A DNA stretch of 64,000 nucleotides. It comes from JADJVL01 sp046331545 (lineage in GTDB: Bacteria > Acidobacteriota > Holophagae > Holophagales > Holophagaceae). Shown piece after piece: positions 26,261 to 34,577 of this stretch. Location: the NCBI GenBank assembly GCA_046331545.1, contig JAXLQR010000002.1:248001-312000 (forward strand), read 5' to 3'. Both the position numbers and the translations under genes were made by a program. The notes beneath the pieces are model-generated. The model did not search any database, had not been told where the DNA came from, and saw nothing but the letters and a program-made list of their open reading frames with translations. The first letter of the stretch is position 1. Every line of letters starts with the position of its first letter.

Positions 26261-26665
26261 ATGCCCAGGATCACCGGAATCGGCGGCGTCTTCTTCAAGT
26301 CCAAGGGCGACCCCAAGGCGCTGTCGGACTGGTACGCGAAGCATCTCGGAATGCGGTTCGAGCCCTGGGGCGGGGCGCTGCTGCGCTGGACGGAGGACGC
26401 CAAGGTGGACGGCGGCGTGACCGTGTGGAGCACCGCCAAGGCGGACACCCAGTGGTTCAGCCCGAGCGAGTCCAGCTTCATGATCAACTACCGCGTCGAG
26501 GACCTGGACGGCCTGCTGGCGCAGTTCCGCGCGGCGGGCATCGAGATCCTCCAGGGGCCCGACGCGGACGACAACGGCACCTTCGCCTGGATCCTCGACC
26601 CCGACGGCAACAAGGTCGAGCTGTGGGAGCCGAAGGCCATGCCGGAGACCCGCGAGAAACCCTGA
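26261..26665 (+). CDS. VOC (glyoxalase-like) family protein
   Basis: A 134-residue vicinal-oxygen-chelate protein. The usual start GIGGVFFKSKGDPKALSDWY and the repeat-half signature FAWILDPDGNKVELWEP are clear. Glu in VELWEP is the common second metal ligand. Members include glyoxalases, dioxygenases and resistance proteins; nothing here decides between them. Confidence 0.82.
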   Translation: MPRITGIGGVFFKSKGDPKALSDWYAKHLGMRFEPWGGALLRWTEDAKVDGGVTVWSTAKADTQWFSPSESSFMINYRVEDLDGLLAQFRAAGIEILQGPDADDNGTFAWILDPDGNKVELWEPKAMPETREKP

Positions 26666-26709
26666 AGGGGGCGCCTCCGTCGAGCGTTATCCTGCAATCC
26701 AGGTGTTCC

Positions 26710-26916
26710 ATGAACCTCCAGCTCGAAATCGAACAGGAAGCCGACGGCCGCTGGATCGCCGAGGTACCCCAGCTCCCGGGCGTGCTGGCCTACGGCGCCA
26801 CCGCCGATGAAGCCATGGCCAAGGCCGAGGTCCTCGCCCTGCGGGTGATCGCGGAACAGCTGGAGCAGGGCGAAGCCAAGCCCCAGCCCGTTTCGATCAC
26901 CTTCAGCGCCGCATGA
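26710..26916 (+). CDS. hicB: HicB-family antitoxin
   Basis: A 68-residue partial RNase-H-like HicB antitoxin: IEQEADGRWIAEVPQLPGVLAYG followed by TADEAMAKAEVLALRVIAE is the HicB fold signature (given here in two parts). No C-terminal DNA-binding domain is present, as in short HicBs. It overlaps the downstream toxin gene by 4 nt. The order antitoxin then toxin is the reverse of the most common hicA-hicB order. Confidence 0.85.
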   Translation: MNLQLEIEQEADGRWIAEVPQLPGVLAYGATADEAMAKAEVLALRVIAEQLEQGEAKPQPVSITFSAA

Positions 26917-27128
26917 CCGAGTGGCCCTCCGCCAAGGCGCGGCGGGTGCTCGCGGCCCTGCAGGCCCTCGGCTGGACCGTGAAGCGCCAGTCCGGCTCCC
27001 ACCGGACCCTGGCCCGGCCGGGATGGCCCGATGTCGTGTTCGCCTTCCATGACGTTGATGAGATCGGCCCCAGGATGCTCGCCCGCATCGCCACCCACAC
27101 AGGCCTGAGCCCCGATGACCTCCGCTAA
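26913..27128 (+). CDS. hicA: HicA-family mRNA interferase toxin
   Basis: A 71-residue dsRNA-binding-like HicA toxin, which cleaves mRNA when free of HicB. The family pattern VLAALQALGWTVKRQSGSH leads to the catalytic His30. GLSPDDL closes the protein as usual. The start overlaps hicB by 4 nt, consistent with translational coupling. The 3' end overlaps the next gene by 14 nt. Confidence 0.85.
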   Translation: MTEWPSAKARRVLAALQALGWTVKRQSGSHRTLARPGWPDVVFAFHDVDEIGPRMLARIATHTGLSPDDLR

Positions 27129-27507
27129 CCCCCTCCCCGCCTGGCACGCCCTCATCGAGGCCCGTGACCCCTCGCGCCTGGACGCCCTCCTGGCCGATGA
27201 CGCGGTCTTCCACTCGCCGGTGCTCCACGCCCCGCAGAGGGGCAAGCCGCTCGTGAAGGGCTACCTCGCCGCGGCCATCGGCATCCTCGGCCAGGCCTCC
27301 TTCCGCTACGTGCGCGAGATTGCCGGCCCCCGGGACGCCGTGCTGGAATTCGAGGTGGAGCTGGACGGCCTCCATGTCAACGGCGTGGACCTGATCCGCT
27401 GGAACGACGAGGGCCTCATCACCGACTTCAAGGTCATGATCCGGCCCCTCAAGGCCATCCAGCTCGTGCAGGCCAACATGGCGGAAGCCCTCGCCCGGCG
27501 GGGCTGA
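27115..27507 (+). CDS. SnoaL/NTF2-like protein
   Basis: A 130-residue protein of the NTF2-like/SnoaL fold: an N-terminal helix pair (WHALIEARDPSRLDALLADD), then the beta-sheet with FHSPVLHAP and a C-terminal RWNDEGLITDFKVMIRPLKA. These domains serve as small enzymes or ligand binders; no active-site set is diagnostic. Its start lies inside hicA by 14 nt, so the three genes are probably one transcript. Confidence 0.7.
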   Translation: MTSANPLPAWHALIEARDPSRLDALLADDAVFHSPVLHAPQRGKPLVKGYLAAAIGILGQASFRYVREIAGPRDAVLEFEVELDGLHVNGVDLIRWNDEGLITDFKVMIRPLKAIQLVQANMAEALARRG

Positions 27508-27650
27508 GCCCCTTCCCGGGGGCACCGGATGTCATCCCCGTCACCGATTCCAGGTCCTGCCCCTGGCGGAGGCACGGAAAGGCACGGATCCTGGAGGCGA
27601 CCCCGTGAACCCCAGGGCCCCGCGGCGGGTCCAACACCTGGAGGTGCGCC

Positions 27651-28301
27651 ATGGGAACCTTCCACCGTCCGTTGCTCCTCGTCGCGGCCCTGCTGGCCGC
27701 CCCCGTCGTTGCCCAGGACGCCCCACCGCCCCCCGAGCAGACCGCGCCCCCCACGCCGGCCCCGAAGGACCCGCCCCCGCCGCCCCCCCGCGAGCGCCCC
27801 GCGCCGCCCGCCACGTCTTCCGACCGGGACCGCGATCGCGACGGCGGCCAGTGGGTCTACACGGAGCAGCACGGCTGGGTGTGGATGCCCTACGGCGAGG
27901 ACTGCATCCATGAGTCCGACGACGGTGGACCGCCCCACATGTACCTGTACACCCAGGACGTCGGCTGGTGCTGGGTGCTCGCCCCCTGGCTGTGGGGCTG
28001 GGGCCCCCGGCCCTGGTTCGGGCCCGTGGGCTACCACCGCTACGTCTGGTGGGGCGTGGGCGTCGGCCGCTGGTACGGCTTCCGCGGCCACCCCGGGGGC
28101 TGGGGCCATCGCGGCGTCTGGCGGGGCGGCCCCTGGACCGGCGGCCACGGCCTGAGCCGTCCGGCGGTGCCCGGCTGGCGGAGCACCCCGCCCTCCCCCC
28201 GGGGCCGCGGCGGCGGCACCTTCCACGGAAGCCACGGCGCCTGGAGCCCCGGCAGCCCGGGCCGGAGCTGGAGCGGCGCCCGGGGCGGCCGGCACCGCTG
28301 A
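27651..28301 (+). CDS. secreted Pro-rich, Trp/Gly-rich protein
   Basis: A 216-residue exported protein with a signal peptide ending near VVAQ (about residue 22). A Pro-rich segment runs to about residue 60, then a core unusually rich in Trp, Tyr and Gly (GQWVYTEQHGWVWMPYG, WCWVLAPWLWGWGPRPW). The end is a Gly/Arg/Ser-rich tail. The WVY..QHGWVWMPYG pattern recalls small cell-surface Trp-rich repeats. Function is unknown. CTGGAGG lies 7 nt before the ATG. Confidence 0.6.
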   Translation: MGTFHRPLLLVAALLAAPVVAQDAPPPPEQTAPPTPAPKDPPPPPPRERPAPPATSSDRDRDRDGGQWVYTEQHGWVWMPYGEDCIHESDDGGPPHMYLYTQDVGWCWVLAPWLWGWGPRPWFGPVGYHRYVWWGVGVGRWYGFRGHPGGWGHRGVWRGGPWTGGHGLSRPAVPGWRSTPPSPRGRGGGTFHGSHGAWSPGSPGRSWSGARGGRHR

Positions 28302-28354
28302 AGGGGTCCGCCCCCTGAAGGGTCTTCGACGGTCCCCTCTGGGATACTCCTCCC

Positions 28355-28900
28355 ATGGCGACGTCCAAGCTGCCCCCGGGCTTCCCCTTCACCTGGCGCT
28401 GGGCCTCCGTGATCGTCCTCGTGGCCGTCGCGGGCTTCGGCGCCTTCCTCGTGCTCGTGCAGGTCATGCTGGTGCTGCTCTCCCCGGCGGGCTCCTGGCA
28501 CCGGCCGGGCTGGTCCCGAGTGGAGATCACCCTGCTGGACAAGGACGACGAGGGCCGCCTCACCGGCAAGGCCTGGGGCAGGGTGGACGGCGAGTTCAAG
28601 GCCCTGCGCTTCGACAAGGGCGAGGCCGCGCAGCTGCGGGTGGACGACGAGGTCTGGGTCCTCGACAACTACTTCGCCGGCGGCGTGCGCCCCGACCAGT
28701 TCCTCCTCACGCCCTGGCGGCTCCTGATGGAGTACCCCGAGCCCCTCGTGGCCCTCGCCCTCCTCCTCGCCTGGCGCCTGCGGAGGGCCCAGGTCAAGCT
28801 GGACGCCATCGTCCCCGACATCCCGCGCAAGGTCTGGAAGGACGACTTCCACGAGCGGTCCAAGCGCTTCGCGGACCCGGAGCCCCAGGAGAAACCATGA
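28355..28900 (+). CDS. hypothetical membrane protein
   Basis: A 181-residue protein with an N-terminal membrane span (VIVLVAVAGFGAFLVLVQVMLVLL, split here by length: VIVLVAVAGFGAFLVLVQ, then VMLVLL), an extracytoplasmic domain of about 80 residues (VEITLLDKDDEGRLTGKAWG) and a second span near 125-142. No family recognised. It overlaps the next gene by 4 nt. Confidence 0.6.
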   Translation: MATSKLPPGFPFTWRWASVIVLVAVAGFGAFLVLVQVMLVLLSPAGSWHRPGWSRVEITLLDKDDEGRLTGKAWGRVDGEFKALRFDKGEAAQLRVDDEVWVLDNYFAGGVRPDQFLLTPWRLLMEYPEPLVALALLLAWRLRRAQVKLDAIVPDIPRKVWKDDFHERSKRFADPEPQEKP

Positions 28901-29358
28901 TCCCCGCCGCCGCCCTCCTGGTCCTCGCGGCCCAGGCCCCCGCGCCCGCCTCCCTCCAGCCCGCGCCGGCCCGGGGGACCTTTGAGGTGAAGATCGAACC
29001 CGCGAAGGAGACCGGCTTCGCGGACGCGTCCCTGGGCCGCCTGCTCCTCCACAAGACGTACCACGGCGACCTGGAGGCCGCCGCCGAGGGCCAGATGCTC
29101 AGCGCCGGCGCCCCGGCCACCGGCAACGCGGGCTACGTGGCCCTGGAGCGGGTCACCGGCGTCCTCGCGGGCCGCAGGGGCAGCTTCGCCCTCCTGCACC
29201 GCGGCACGATCACGGCCGGACAGATGGAGCTCGCCATCGAGGTCGTGCCCGGCTCCGGCACCGATGGGCTGGCCGGCCTCGCCGGGCGGATGACGATCGA
29301 GATCAAGGACGGGCGGCACCGCTACGCCTTCACCTACACCCTGCCCGCGAAGCCCTGA
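28897..29358 (+). CDS. DUF3224 family secreted protein
   Basis: A 153-residue protein with a weak signal peptide and a DUF3224-like beta-barrel: GTFEVKIEPAKETGFADASLGRL at the start, GYVALERVTGVLAGRRGSFALLH in the centre (quoted as family landmarks only: GRRGSFALLHRGT) and SGTDGLAGLAGRM near the end. The family has an avidin/allene-oxide-cyclase-like fold and unknown role. It begins 4 nt inside the upstream membrane protein gene. Confidence 0.72.
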   Translation: MIPAAALLVLAAQAPAPASLQPAPARGTFEVKIEPAKETGFADASLGRLLLHKTYHGDLEAAAEGQMLSAGAPATGNAGYVALERVTGVLAGRRGSFALLHRGTITAGQMELAIEVVPGSGTDGLAGLAGRMTIEIKDGRHRYAFTYTLPAKP

Positions 29359-29364
29359 GGCCCC

Positions 29365-29748
29365 ATGCCCGTGCCCGCCGCCCTGGTCCTGACCGCCGCC
29401 CTCCAGGCCCCCGCCCCGCTCCCCCCCGACCTCGCCGCGGTGCACAAGGCCTTCCAGGCCGCCCTGGCGGCCGACGATCCCGCGGCCCTGGCCAAGGTCA
29501 CCCGCTTCCCCCTGCGCAGCAACGAGTTCGGCGTCCTCAAGGACGCGGCGGCGCTGAAGCGGGGCTGGGGGCGCATCTTCCCGCCCGCGGTGCGGGCCGC
29601 CCTGGCGAAGGGGAGCCTCGAGCGCACCGAGGGCGTGAAGGACACCTTCGAGGCCTTCAGCGACGCCGGCGGCCTGCCCATCCGCTTCCTCTTCACGAGG
29701 ACCCAGGCGGGCTGGCGGTTCAGCGCCCTGGACAACATCAACGAATGA
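29365..29748 (+). CDS. hypothetical secreted protein
   Basis: A 127-residue protein with a short hydrophobic leader (PAALVLTAALQAPAP). The remainder resembles the helical-plus-sheet pattern of small NTF2-like secreted proteins (FQAALAADDPAALAKVTRFP, RFLFTRTQAGWRFSALDN). No motif settles a function. It follows the DUF3224 gene by 6 nt and overlaps the GNAT gene by 4 nt. Confidence 0.55.
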   Translation: MPVPAALVLTAALQAPAPLPPDLAAVHKAFQAALAADDPAALAKVTRFPLRSNEFGVLKDAAALKRGWGRIFPPAVRAALAKGSLERTEGVKDTFEAFSDAGGLPIRFLFTRTQAGWRFSALDNINE

Positions 29749-30272
29749 GCGGCCCGGTCCTCGACACGCCGCGCCTGCGCCTGCGCCCCCTCGTGGCGGA
29801 GGACGACGCCTTCGTGCTGGAACTGCTCAACGAGCCCGGCTGGCTGGCGCACATCGGCGACCGCGGGGTGCGCAGCCTAGCGGAGGCCCGGCGCTACATC
29901 GCCGACGGGCCTACCGCCATGATCGCGCGCCACGGCTTCGGGCTCCTCGCGGTGACCCTGCGGGACAGCGGCGAGCCCGTGGGCATCTGCGGCCTCCTGA
30001 AGCGGGAGAGCCTCCCGGATCCGGACCTGGGCTACGCCCTCCTGGCCAGGCACACCGGCCGGGGCTACGCCCGGGAGGCCGCCGCCTCGGTCCTGGCGTG
30101 GGCGCGACGGGAGGGCGGGTGCGGGCGCATCCTGGCCATCACCTCCCGGGGCAACGCCGCCTCGGTGGCCGTGCTCGAGGCCCTGGGCTTCCGTCCCGGG
30201 GGCCGCCGGCGGATGCCGGGCGAGGCCGAGGACGTGGACGTCTTCGTGCACGGGCCGGAGGAGGGACGATGA
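29745..30272 (+). CDS. GNAT family N-acetyltransferase
   Basis: A 175-residue GNAT acetyltransferase of the RimJ/RimL-like group. LDTPRLRLRPLVAEDDAFVL opens the domain. The acetyl-CoA loop is in LLARHTGRGYAREAAASVLAW, and the C-terminal NAASVAVLEALGFRP is typical. The acceptor is unknown. It overlaps both neighbours by 4 nt. Confidence 0.85.
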   Translation: MSGPVLDTPRLRLRPLVAEDDAFVLELLNEPGWLAHIGDRGVRSLAEARRYIADGPTAMIARHGFGLLAVTLRDSGEPVGICGLLKRESLPDPDLGYALLARHTGRGYAREAAASVLAWARREGGCGRILAITSRGNAASVAVLEALGFRPGGRRRMPGEAEDVDVFVHGPEEGR

Positions 30273-31063
30273 CCCGGGCGTGGACGGACCGCGCGGCCCT
30301 CGTCACCGGCGCCGCCTCCGGCATCGGCCGCGCCACGGCCCTGCGCTTCGCGTCCGGCGGCGCCGCCGTGGCCGTCTCCGACCGGGACGCCGCCGGCGCC
30401 GGGGCGGTGGCGGCCGGGATCGTCGCGGGCGGGGGACGCGCCCTCGGCCTGGGTCTCGACGTGACCGACGAGGCGGCCTGGGCCCGGGCCGTGGAGGCCG
30501 TGGTGGAAGCCTTCGGCGCCCTCGACATCCTCGCCCACTGCGCCGGCGTCGCCGAGGCCGCGCCGGTGGAGGCCATGAGCCTGGAGGCCTGGCGGCGCGT
30601 GACGGCGGTGAACCTGGACGGCGCCTTTCTCGCGGTGAAGCACGGCGTCCTGGCCATGCGCCGCCACCCCGACCGCGCGGCCCGGGGCGGGAGCATCGTC
30701 CTCGTGGCCTCGGCCTCGGGCCTCAAGGCCGCGCCGGGGGCCAGCGCCTACGCCGCGAGCAAGGCCGGCGTGCTCATGCTCGCGCGCAGCGCCGCCCTGG
30801 AATGCGCCCGGGCGAAGGACGGCATCCGCGTCAACGCCGTGGCCCCCGCCGGCGTGCGGACGCGGATGTGGTCGTCCATGCCCTTCTTCCAGGCGCGGGT
30901 CGAGGAGGTGGGCGAGGCCGCCGCCTGGGCCGAGCTCGAAGCCACGCAGCCGCTGGGCCGCTTCGCCGAGCCCGGGGAGGTGGCCGGAGCCATCGCGCAC
31001 CTCTGCGCGAGCCCCACCGCCACCGGCAGCGTCCTGGTGCTGGACGGGGGCTACACCGCCTAG
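30269..31063 (+). CDS. short-chain dehydrogenase/reductase
   Basis: A 264-residue classical SDR. The NAD(P)-binding motif TGAASGIG is near residues 12-19, HCAGV corresponds to NAG, and catalytic Tyr and Lys are in SAYAASKAGV. FAEPGEVAGAIAHLCASP and the end VLVLDGGYTA are standard. Substrate is unknown. The ATG at 30269 overlaps the GNAT stop; the longer upstream frame is a shadow. The 3' end overlaps the convergent methyltransferase gene by 4 nt. Confidence 0.88.
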   Translation: MTRAWTDRAALVTGAASGIGRATALRFASGGAAVAVSDRDAAGAGAVAAGIVAGGGRALGLGLDVTDEAAWARAVEAVVEAFGALDILAHCAGVAEAAPVEAMSLEAWRRVTAVNLDGAFLAVKHGVLAMRRHPDRAARGGSIVLVASASGLKAAPGASAYAASKAGVLMLARSAALECARAKDGIRVNAVAPAGVRTRMWSSMPFFQARVEEVGEAAAWAELEATQPLGRFAEPGEVAGAIAHLCASPTATGSVLVLDGGYTA

Positions 31064-31860
31064 GCTTCCCGCCGCCCGAGCTCGTGCATCAGGATGGCCC
31101 CCGCCGCCGCGACGTTGAGGCTGTCCACCCCGCCGCGCATCGGGATCCGCACGCGCCGGTCGCAGCGGGCCAGCCAGGCCTCGTCGAGGCCCGGCCCCTC
31201 CTGCCCGAGCACCAGGGCGACGCGCGGCGAGGGCACCCAGTCCCGGACCGCCACGCTGCCCGCCCCGGGATGGGCGGCCACCACCTCCGAGCCGGGCTCC
31301 TCCCGCCAGGCCTCCACCCACTCGGCGGGGTCCGCCTTCTGCCAGACGGGCACCTTCCACGCCGCCCCCATGGAGACCCGCACCGTGCGCCGGCTCCAGA
31401 GGTCGGGCCCCGGCCCCGCGAGCACGCCGTCCATGCCCAGGGCCGCGGCGCTGCGCACCAGCAGCCCCAGGTTCTCCGCGTCCTGGAGGCGCGGCAGGAC
31501 GAGGAGGCGCCGGCACAGGCGCAGCTTGCGCTCGGGCGGCTCCGGCGGCACCGCCACGCAGGCCAGCAGGCCCCGGTGGAACTCGAAGCCGACGAGGGCG
31601 GAGAGGGCCGAGGGCTCCATGCGGACCAGGTCCGCCCCGGCGGGCAGCCGCTCCGCCAGGCCCTCGGCGGCGGCCGGCGTCGCGAGCACGCTCACCAGCC
31701 GCAGCCGCCCGGCGGCGGCCCCGGCCAGGGCCTGCTCCACCAGCAGCCGGCCCTCGCACAGGAAGCAGGCCCCCTGCCCCGGGACCTCCCGCGGGCCCGC
31801 GGCGCGCAGGTCCTGGTAGGGCTGGAGGCGGGGGTCGGCGAGGGCGTCCATGGGCCCCAT
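31060..31860 (-). CDS. SPOUT (TrmH/SpoU) family RNA 2'-O-methyltransferase
   Basis: A 266-residue RNA methyltransferase. The N-terminal substrate-binding region has FLCEGRLLVEQAL. The SPOUT knot motifs are LQDAENLGLLVRSAAALG, VALVLGQEGPGLDE and SLNVAAAGAILMHEL. Whether it modifies rRNA or tRNA cannot be told. A second ATG at 31851 (start MDALADPR) is equally possible, as neither has a good ribosome site. Confidence 0.87.
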   Translation of the reverse strand: MGPMDALADPRLQPYQDLRAAGPREVPGQGACFLCEGRLLVEQALAGAAAGRLRLVSVLATPAAAEGLAERLPAGADLVRMEPSALSALVGFEFHRGLLACVAVPPEPPERKLRLCRRLLVLPRLQDAENLGLLVRSAAALGMDGVLAGPGPDLWSRRTVRVSMGAAWKVPVWQKADPAEWVEAWREEPGSEVVAAHPGAGSVAVRDWVPSPRVALVLGQEGPGLDEAWLARCDRRVRIPMRGGVDSLNVAAAGAILMHELGRREA

Positions 31861-31953
31861 TGTGGGGAGGCCGCCGGGCCGCGGCGCGGGAAAGTGCGCG
31901 GCGGCGGTCACGGGTCCCGAGGTGGAGGTAGGATCGGGATAACGAACTTTCCA

Positions 31954-31969
31954 CTTCGAACTGTCGAAG
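31954..31969. promoter_or_regulatory. candidate LysR operator
   Basis: The perfect palindrome CTTCGA-ACTG-TCGAAG ends 14 nt before the LysR gene. Autoregulation from such a site would be normal for LysR proteins. Confidence 0.4.
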
Positions 31970-31983
31970 ATCCGGAGGCATCC

Positions 31984-32895
31984 ATGGCCCACCGCAAGCT
32001 GCCCCGGCACCTCACCTGGATGGAGTCCTTCGCCGCCGCGGTGGAGACCGGGACCCTGGAGGGCGCGGCCCAGCACCTGGGCGTGGCGCGCTCCGTGGTG
32101 AGCGAGCATCTCCGGGCCCTGGAGGAGGCGGTCACCGGCGGCGAGCCCCTCATCGAGCGGGGCCCCGGCAAGCGCTTCAAGCTCACGCCGCGGGGGGAGC
32201 GGCTCTACGCCGCCGCCCAGGCGCCCCTGCAGGCCCTGGACCTCAAGCGGCTCCAGGATTCGGCCTCCCTGGAACCCAGCCTCCGCCTCGGCCTGAACCC
32301 GACGCTCTCCTCCCTCCTCCTCGAGCCCCTGGCCCTGGAGCTGGCGCGCCACGGCGTGAAGCTGCAGGCCAGCTTCGGGGGCGCCTTCGACCTGGTGCGG
32401 CAGGTGCAGACCCGCCAGCTGGACCTGGCCCTCGGCTTCACGCCCCTGCCGCCCCACCGCGGCGTGGAGCCCGAGGTCCTGGCGCGCCTGCCCTTCGTGG
32501 TGCTGGGCGCGCCCGGTTCGGCCCCCGCCCAGCGCGCCGCCGGGCGGAGGCGGCTGAAGGTGCGGGACCTGGCCGGGCTGCCCTTCGTGGACTGGCTGCG
32601 GGACGACCCCTATGGCGGCGCGAACTCCGCCCGCTTCGCCGGCGCCGGGATCGCGGTGGCCGAGGCCGCGCGGGTCGAGAGCTTCCTCCAGCTCTATCCG
32701 GCCCTGCGGGCCTACCGGGCGGTGGCCATCGCCCCGGACCTGCGGGCCCTCGCCCCCTTCCCCAAGGACCTCGCCGTGTGGGACCTGGTGGAGGAGCATC
32801 CCCAGACCGTGGAGGTGGTGGCCCTCGCCCCCAGCGGCGGGAGCAGCGCCGAGGCCGCCATCTGCCTCAAGGCCCTGCGGCGGCGCCTGCGCTGA
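31984..32895 (+). CDS. LysR-family transcriptional regulator
   Basis: A 303-residue regulator. The N-terminal helix-turn-helix is in TLEGAAQHLGVARSVVSEHL with the usual LxxRxxxxxxLTPxGexL continuation (ERGPGKRFKLTPRGERLY). The ligand domain occupies about residues 95-300. It lies 89 nt upstream of phhA in the same direction. Control of phhAB is a reasonable guess. The ATG has GGAGG 5-9 nt upstream. Confidence 0.88.
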   Translation: MAHRKLPRHLTWMESFAAAVETGTLEGAAQHLGVARSVVSEHLRALEEAVTGGEPLIERGPGKRFKLTPRGERLYAAAQAPLQALDLKRLQDSASLEPSLRLGLNPTLSSLLLEPLALELARHGVKLQASFGGAFDLVRQVQTRQLDLALGFTPLPPHRGVEPEVLARLPFVVLGAPGSAPAQRAAGRRRLKVRDLAGLPFVDWLRDDPYGGANSARFAGAGIAVAEAARVESFLQLYPALRAYRAVAIAPDLRALAPFPKDLAVWDLVEEHPQTVEVVALAPSGGSSAEAAICLKALRRRLR

Positions 32896-32903
32896 AGGAT
32901 TAT

Positions 32904-32915
32904 TCGTTAATACGA
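32904..32915. promoter_or_regulatory. candidate operator before phhA
   Basis: The palindrome TCGT-TAAT-ACGA lies in an AT-rich patch (32896-32950) between the LysR gene and phhA. It shares the TCG/CGA half-site style of the 31954 palindrome. Confidence 0.3.
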
Positions 32916-32984
32916 CGTTTCATTCGATCTTTTTTGGTTTTCCGGTTTTCTTCCGGGCCCTAGGGTGGAGGATCGAGGTCCCCC

Positions 32985-34577
32985 ATGACGTCCCCCCAGG
33001 CCGGCCCCACCCAGCAGGCGATCGCCAAGCTCCCCGCCCACCTCCGCCGCTACGTGGTGGACCAGGACTACGCCGCCTACACGCCCCGGGACCAGGCCGT
33101 GTGGCGCCACATCCTGCGCCGCCTGACCGGGCACCTCAAGGACAAGGCGCACGGCAGCTACCTCCAGGGCCTCGAGGCCACGGGCATCGGCCTGGAGCGC
33201 ATCCCCAGCCTGGACGAGATGAACCTCCGCCTCGCCAAGCTCGGCTGGAGCGCCGTGGCGGTGCGCGGCTTCATCCCCCCGGCGGTGTTCACCGAGCTGC
33301 AGGCCCTGCGGGTCCTCGCCATCGCCGCCGACATCCGCACCCACGAGCACGTGGACTACACCCCGGCCCCGGACATCGTCCACGAGAGCGCCGGCCACGC
33401 GCCCATCCTCGCCGACGCGCGCTACGCCGAGTACCTGCGCCGCTGCGGCGTGGCGGGCTTCAAGGCCATCGCGTCCGTGGAGGACGAGGCGGTCTTCCAG
33501 GCCATCCGCAACCTCAGCGTGGTGAAGGAGGACCCCAGCGCCACGGCCGACGACGTGGCCCACGCCGAGGAGCGCCTCCACGCGGCGTCGGCCAGCCGGC
33601 GCTACGTGAGCGAGAACACCCGGGCCTCGCGCCTCTACTGGTGGACCGCGGAGTACGGCCTGGTGGGCGACCTGGCCGCGCCGAAGATCTACGGCGCGGG
33701 GCTGCTCTCCTCCATCGGCGAGGCCCGGCACTGCCTGTCGCCCGAGGTCCGGAAGGTCCCCCTCGGCGCGGCCTGCGCGGACACCGAGTTCGACATCACC
33801 CGCATGCAGCCCCAGCTCTTCGTGGCCCGGGACTTCGAGCACCTCTTCGAGGTGCTGGACGCCTTCGAGGCCACCATGGCCTGGAGGCGGGGCGGCGACT
33901 ACGGCCTCGAGGAGGCGCTGAAAGCGCGCACCGTGAACCACCTCGTCCTGACCGGCGGCCTCGAGCTGACCGGCAAGGTGGCCGAGCTCTTCCGCGCCCC
34001 CGGCCGCGGCGGCGCCCTGGCCACCGCCCTGGCCCGGGTGGAGGGCCCGCTGCTCCTCTCCCGGGACGGCCGGTCCGAGGGGCGCCCCTGGACCGGAGAA
34101 GCGCTGGTGGCCTTCGGCCGCGGCGAGCTCCCCGGACGCGGCGCATTCAGCCTCGCCCTGGAGGGCGGCCTCTTCCTCACGGGCCACAAGGTGGGCGAGC
34201 ACGAGGTGATCAACCTCCGGGCCCACCTCGACGGCCGGCCCCTGGACGTCCCCTCCTGGGCCCTGCTCCTCCTCAGCGAGGGCCTGCCCTCCGTGGCGGG
34301 CGGCCCCGCGGACCCCGGCGCCTGGGACCGCTGGTTCGGCGCCAGCAACGCCTTCGCCGAAGGGGAGGCCGAGGCCGTGGCCCGGGCGCGGAAGGCCCAG
34401 GCCCTCCCGGCGGACCTCGCGGAGGCCTACGAGGCCCTGCGGGCCCTCCGGGAACGGGGCGCCTCCGATCCCGAGCTGGTGGACCGCATTGCGCGACGCG
34501 CCCGCGAGGCCGATGATTGGCTCCTGCTGGAGGAGGCCGAGGAGCTCCAGCAGCCCCTCGCAGGAGCCCGCCCATGA
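32985..34577 (+). CDS. phhA: aromatic amino acid (phenylalanine-4-) hydroxylase
   Basis: A 530-residue pterin-dependent hydroxylase, expected to turn phenylalanine into tyrosine with tetrahydrobiopterin-type cofactor and Fe(II). The iron-binding signature DIVHESAGHAP holds His133 and His138; the third ligand Glu223 is in WWTAEYGL. The catalytic domain ends near residue 320. The extra C-terminal 200 residues are unlike the short proteobacterial PhhA (about 270 residues), and I do not recognise that domain. The next gene, phhB, overlaps by 4 nt and recycles the pterin, which supports the role. Confidence 0.9.
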   Translation: MTSPQAGPTQQAIAKLPAHLRRYVVDQDYAAYTPRDQAVWRHILRRLTGHLKDKAHGSYLQGLEATGIGLERIPSLDEMNLRLAKLGWSAVAVRGFIPPAVFTELQALRVLAIAADIRTHEHVDYTPAPDIVHESAGHAPILADARYAEYLRRCGVAGFKAIASVEDEAVFQAIRNLSVVKEDPSATADDVAHAEERLHAASASRRYVSENTRASRLYWWTAEYGLVGDLAAPKIYGAGLLSSIGEARHCLSPEVRKVPLGAACADTEFDITRMQPQLFVARDFEHLFEVLDAFEATMAWRRGGDYGLEEALKARTVNHLVLTGGLELTGKVAELFRAPGRGGALATALARVEGPLLLSRDGRSEGRPWTGEALVAFGRGELPGRGAFSLALEGGLFLTGHKVGEHEVINLRAHLDGRPLDVPSWALLLLSEGLPSVAGGPADPGAWDRWFGASNAFAEGEAEAVARARKAQALPADLAEAYEALRALRERGASDPELVDRIARRAREADDWLLLEEAEELQQPLAGARP

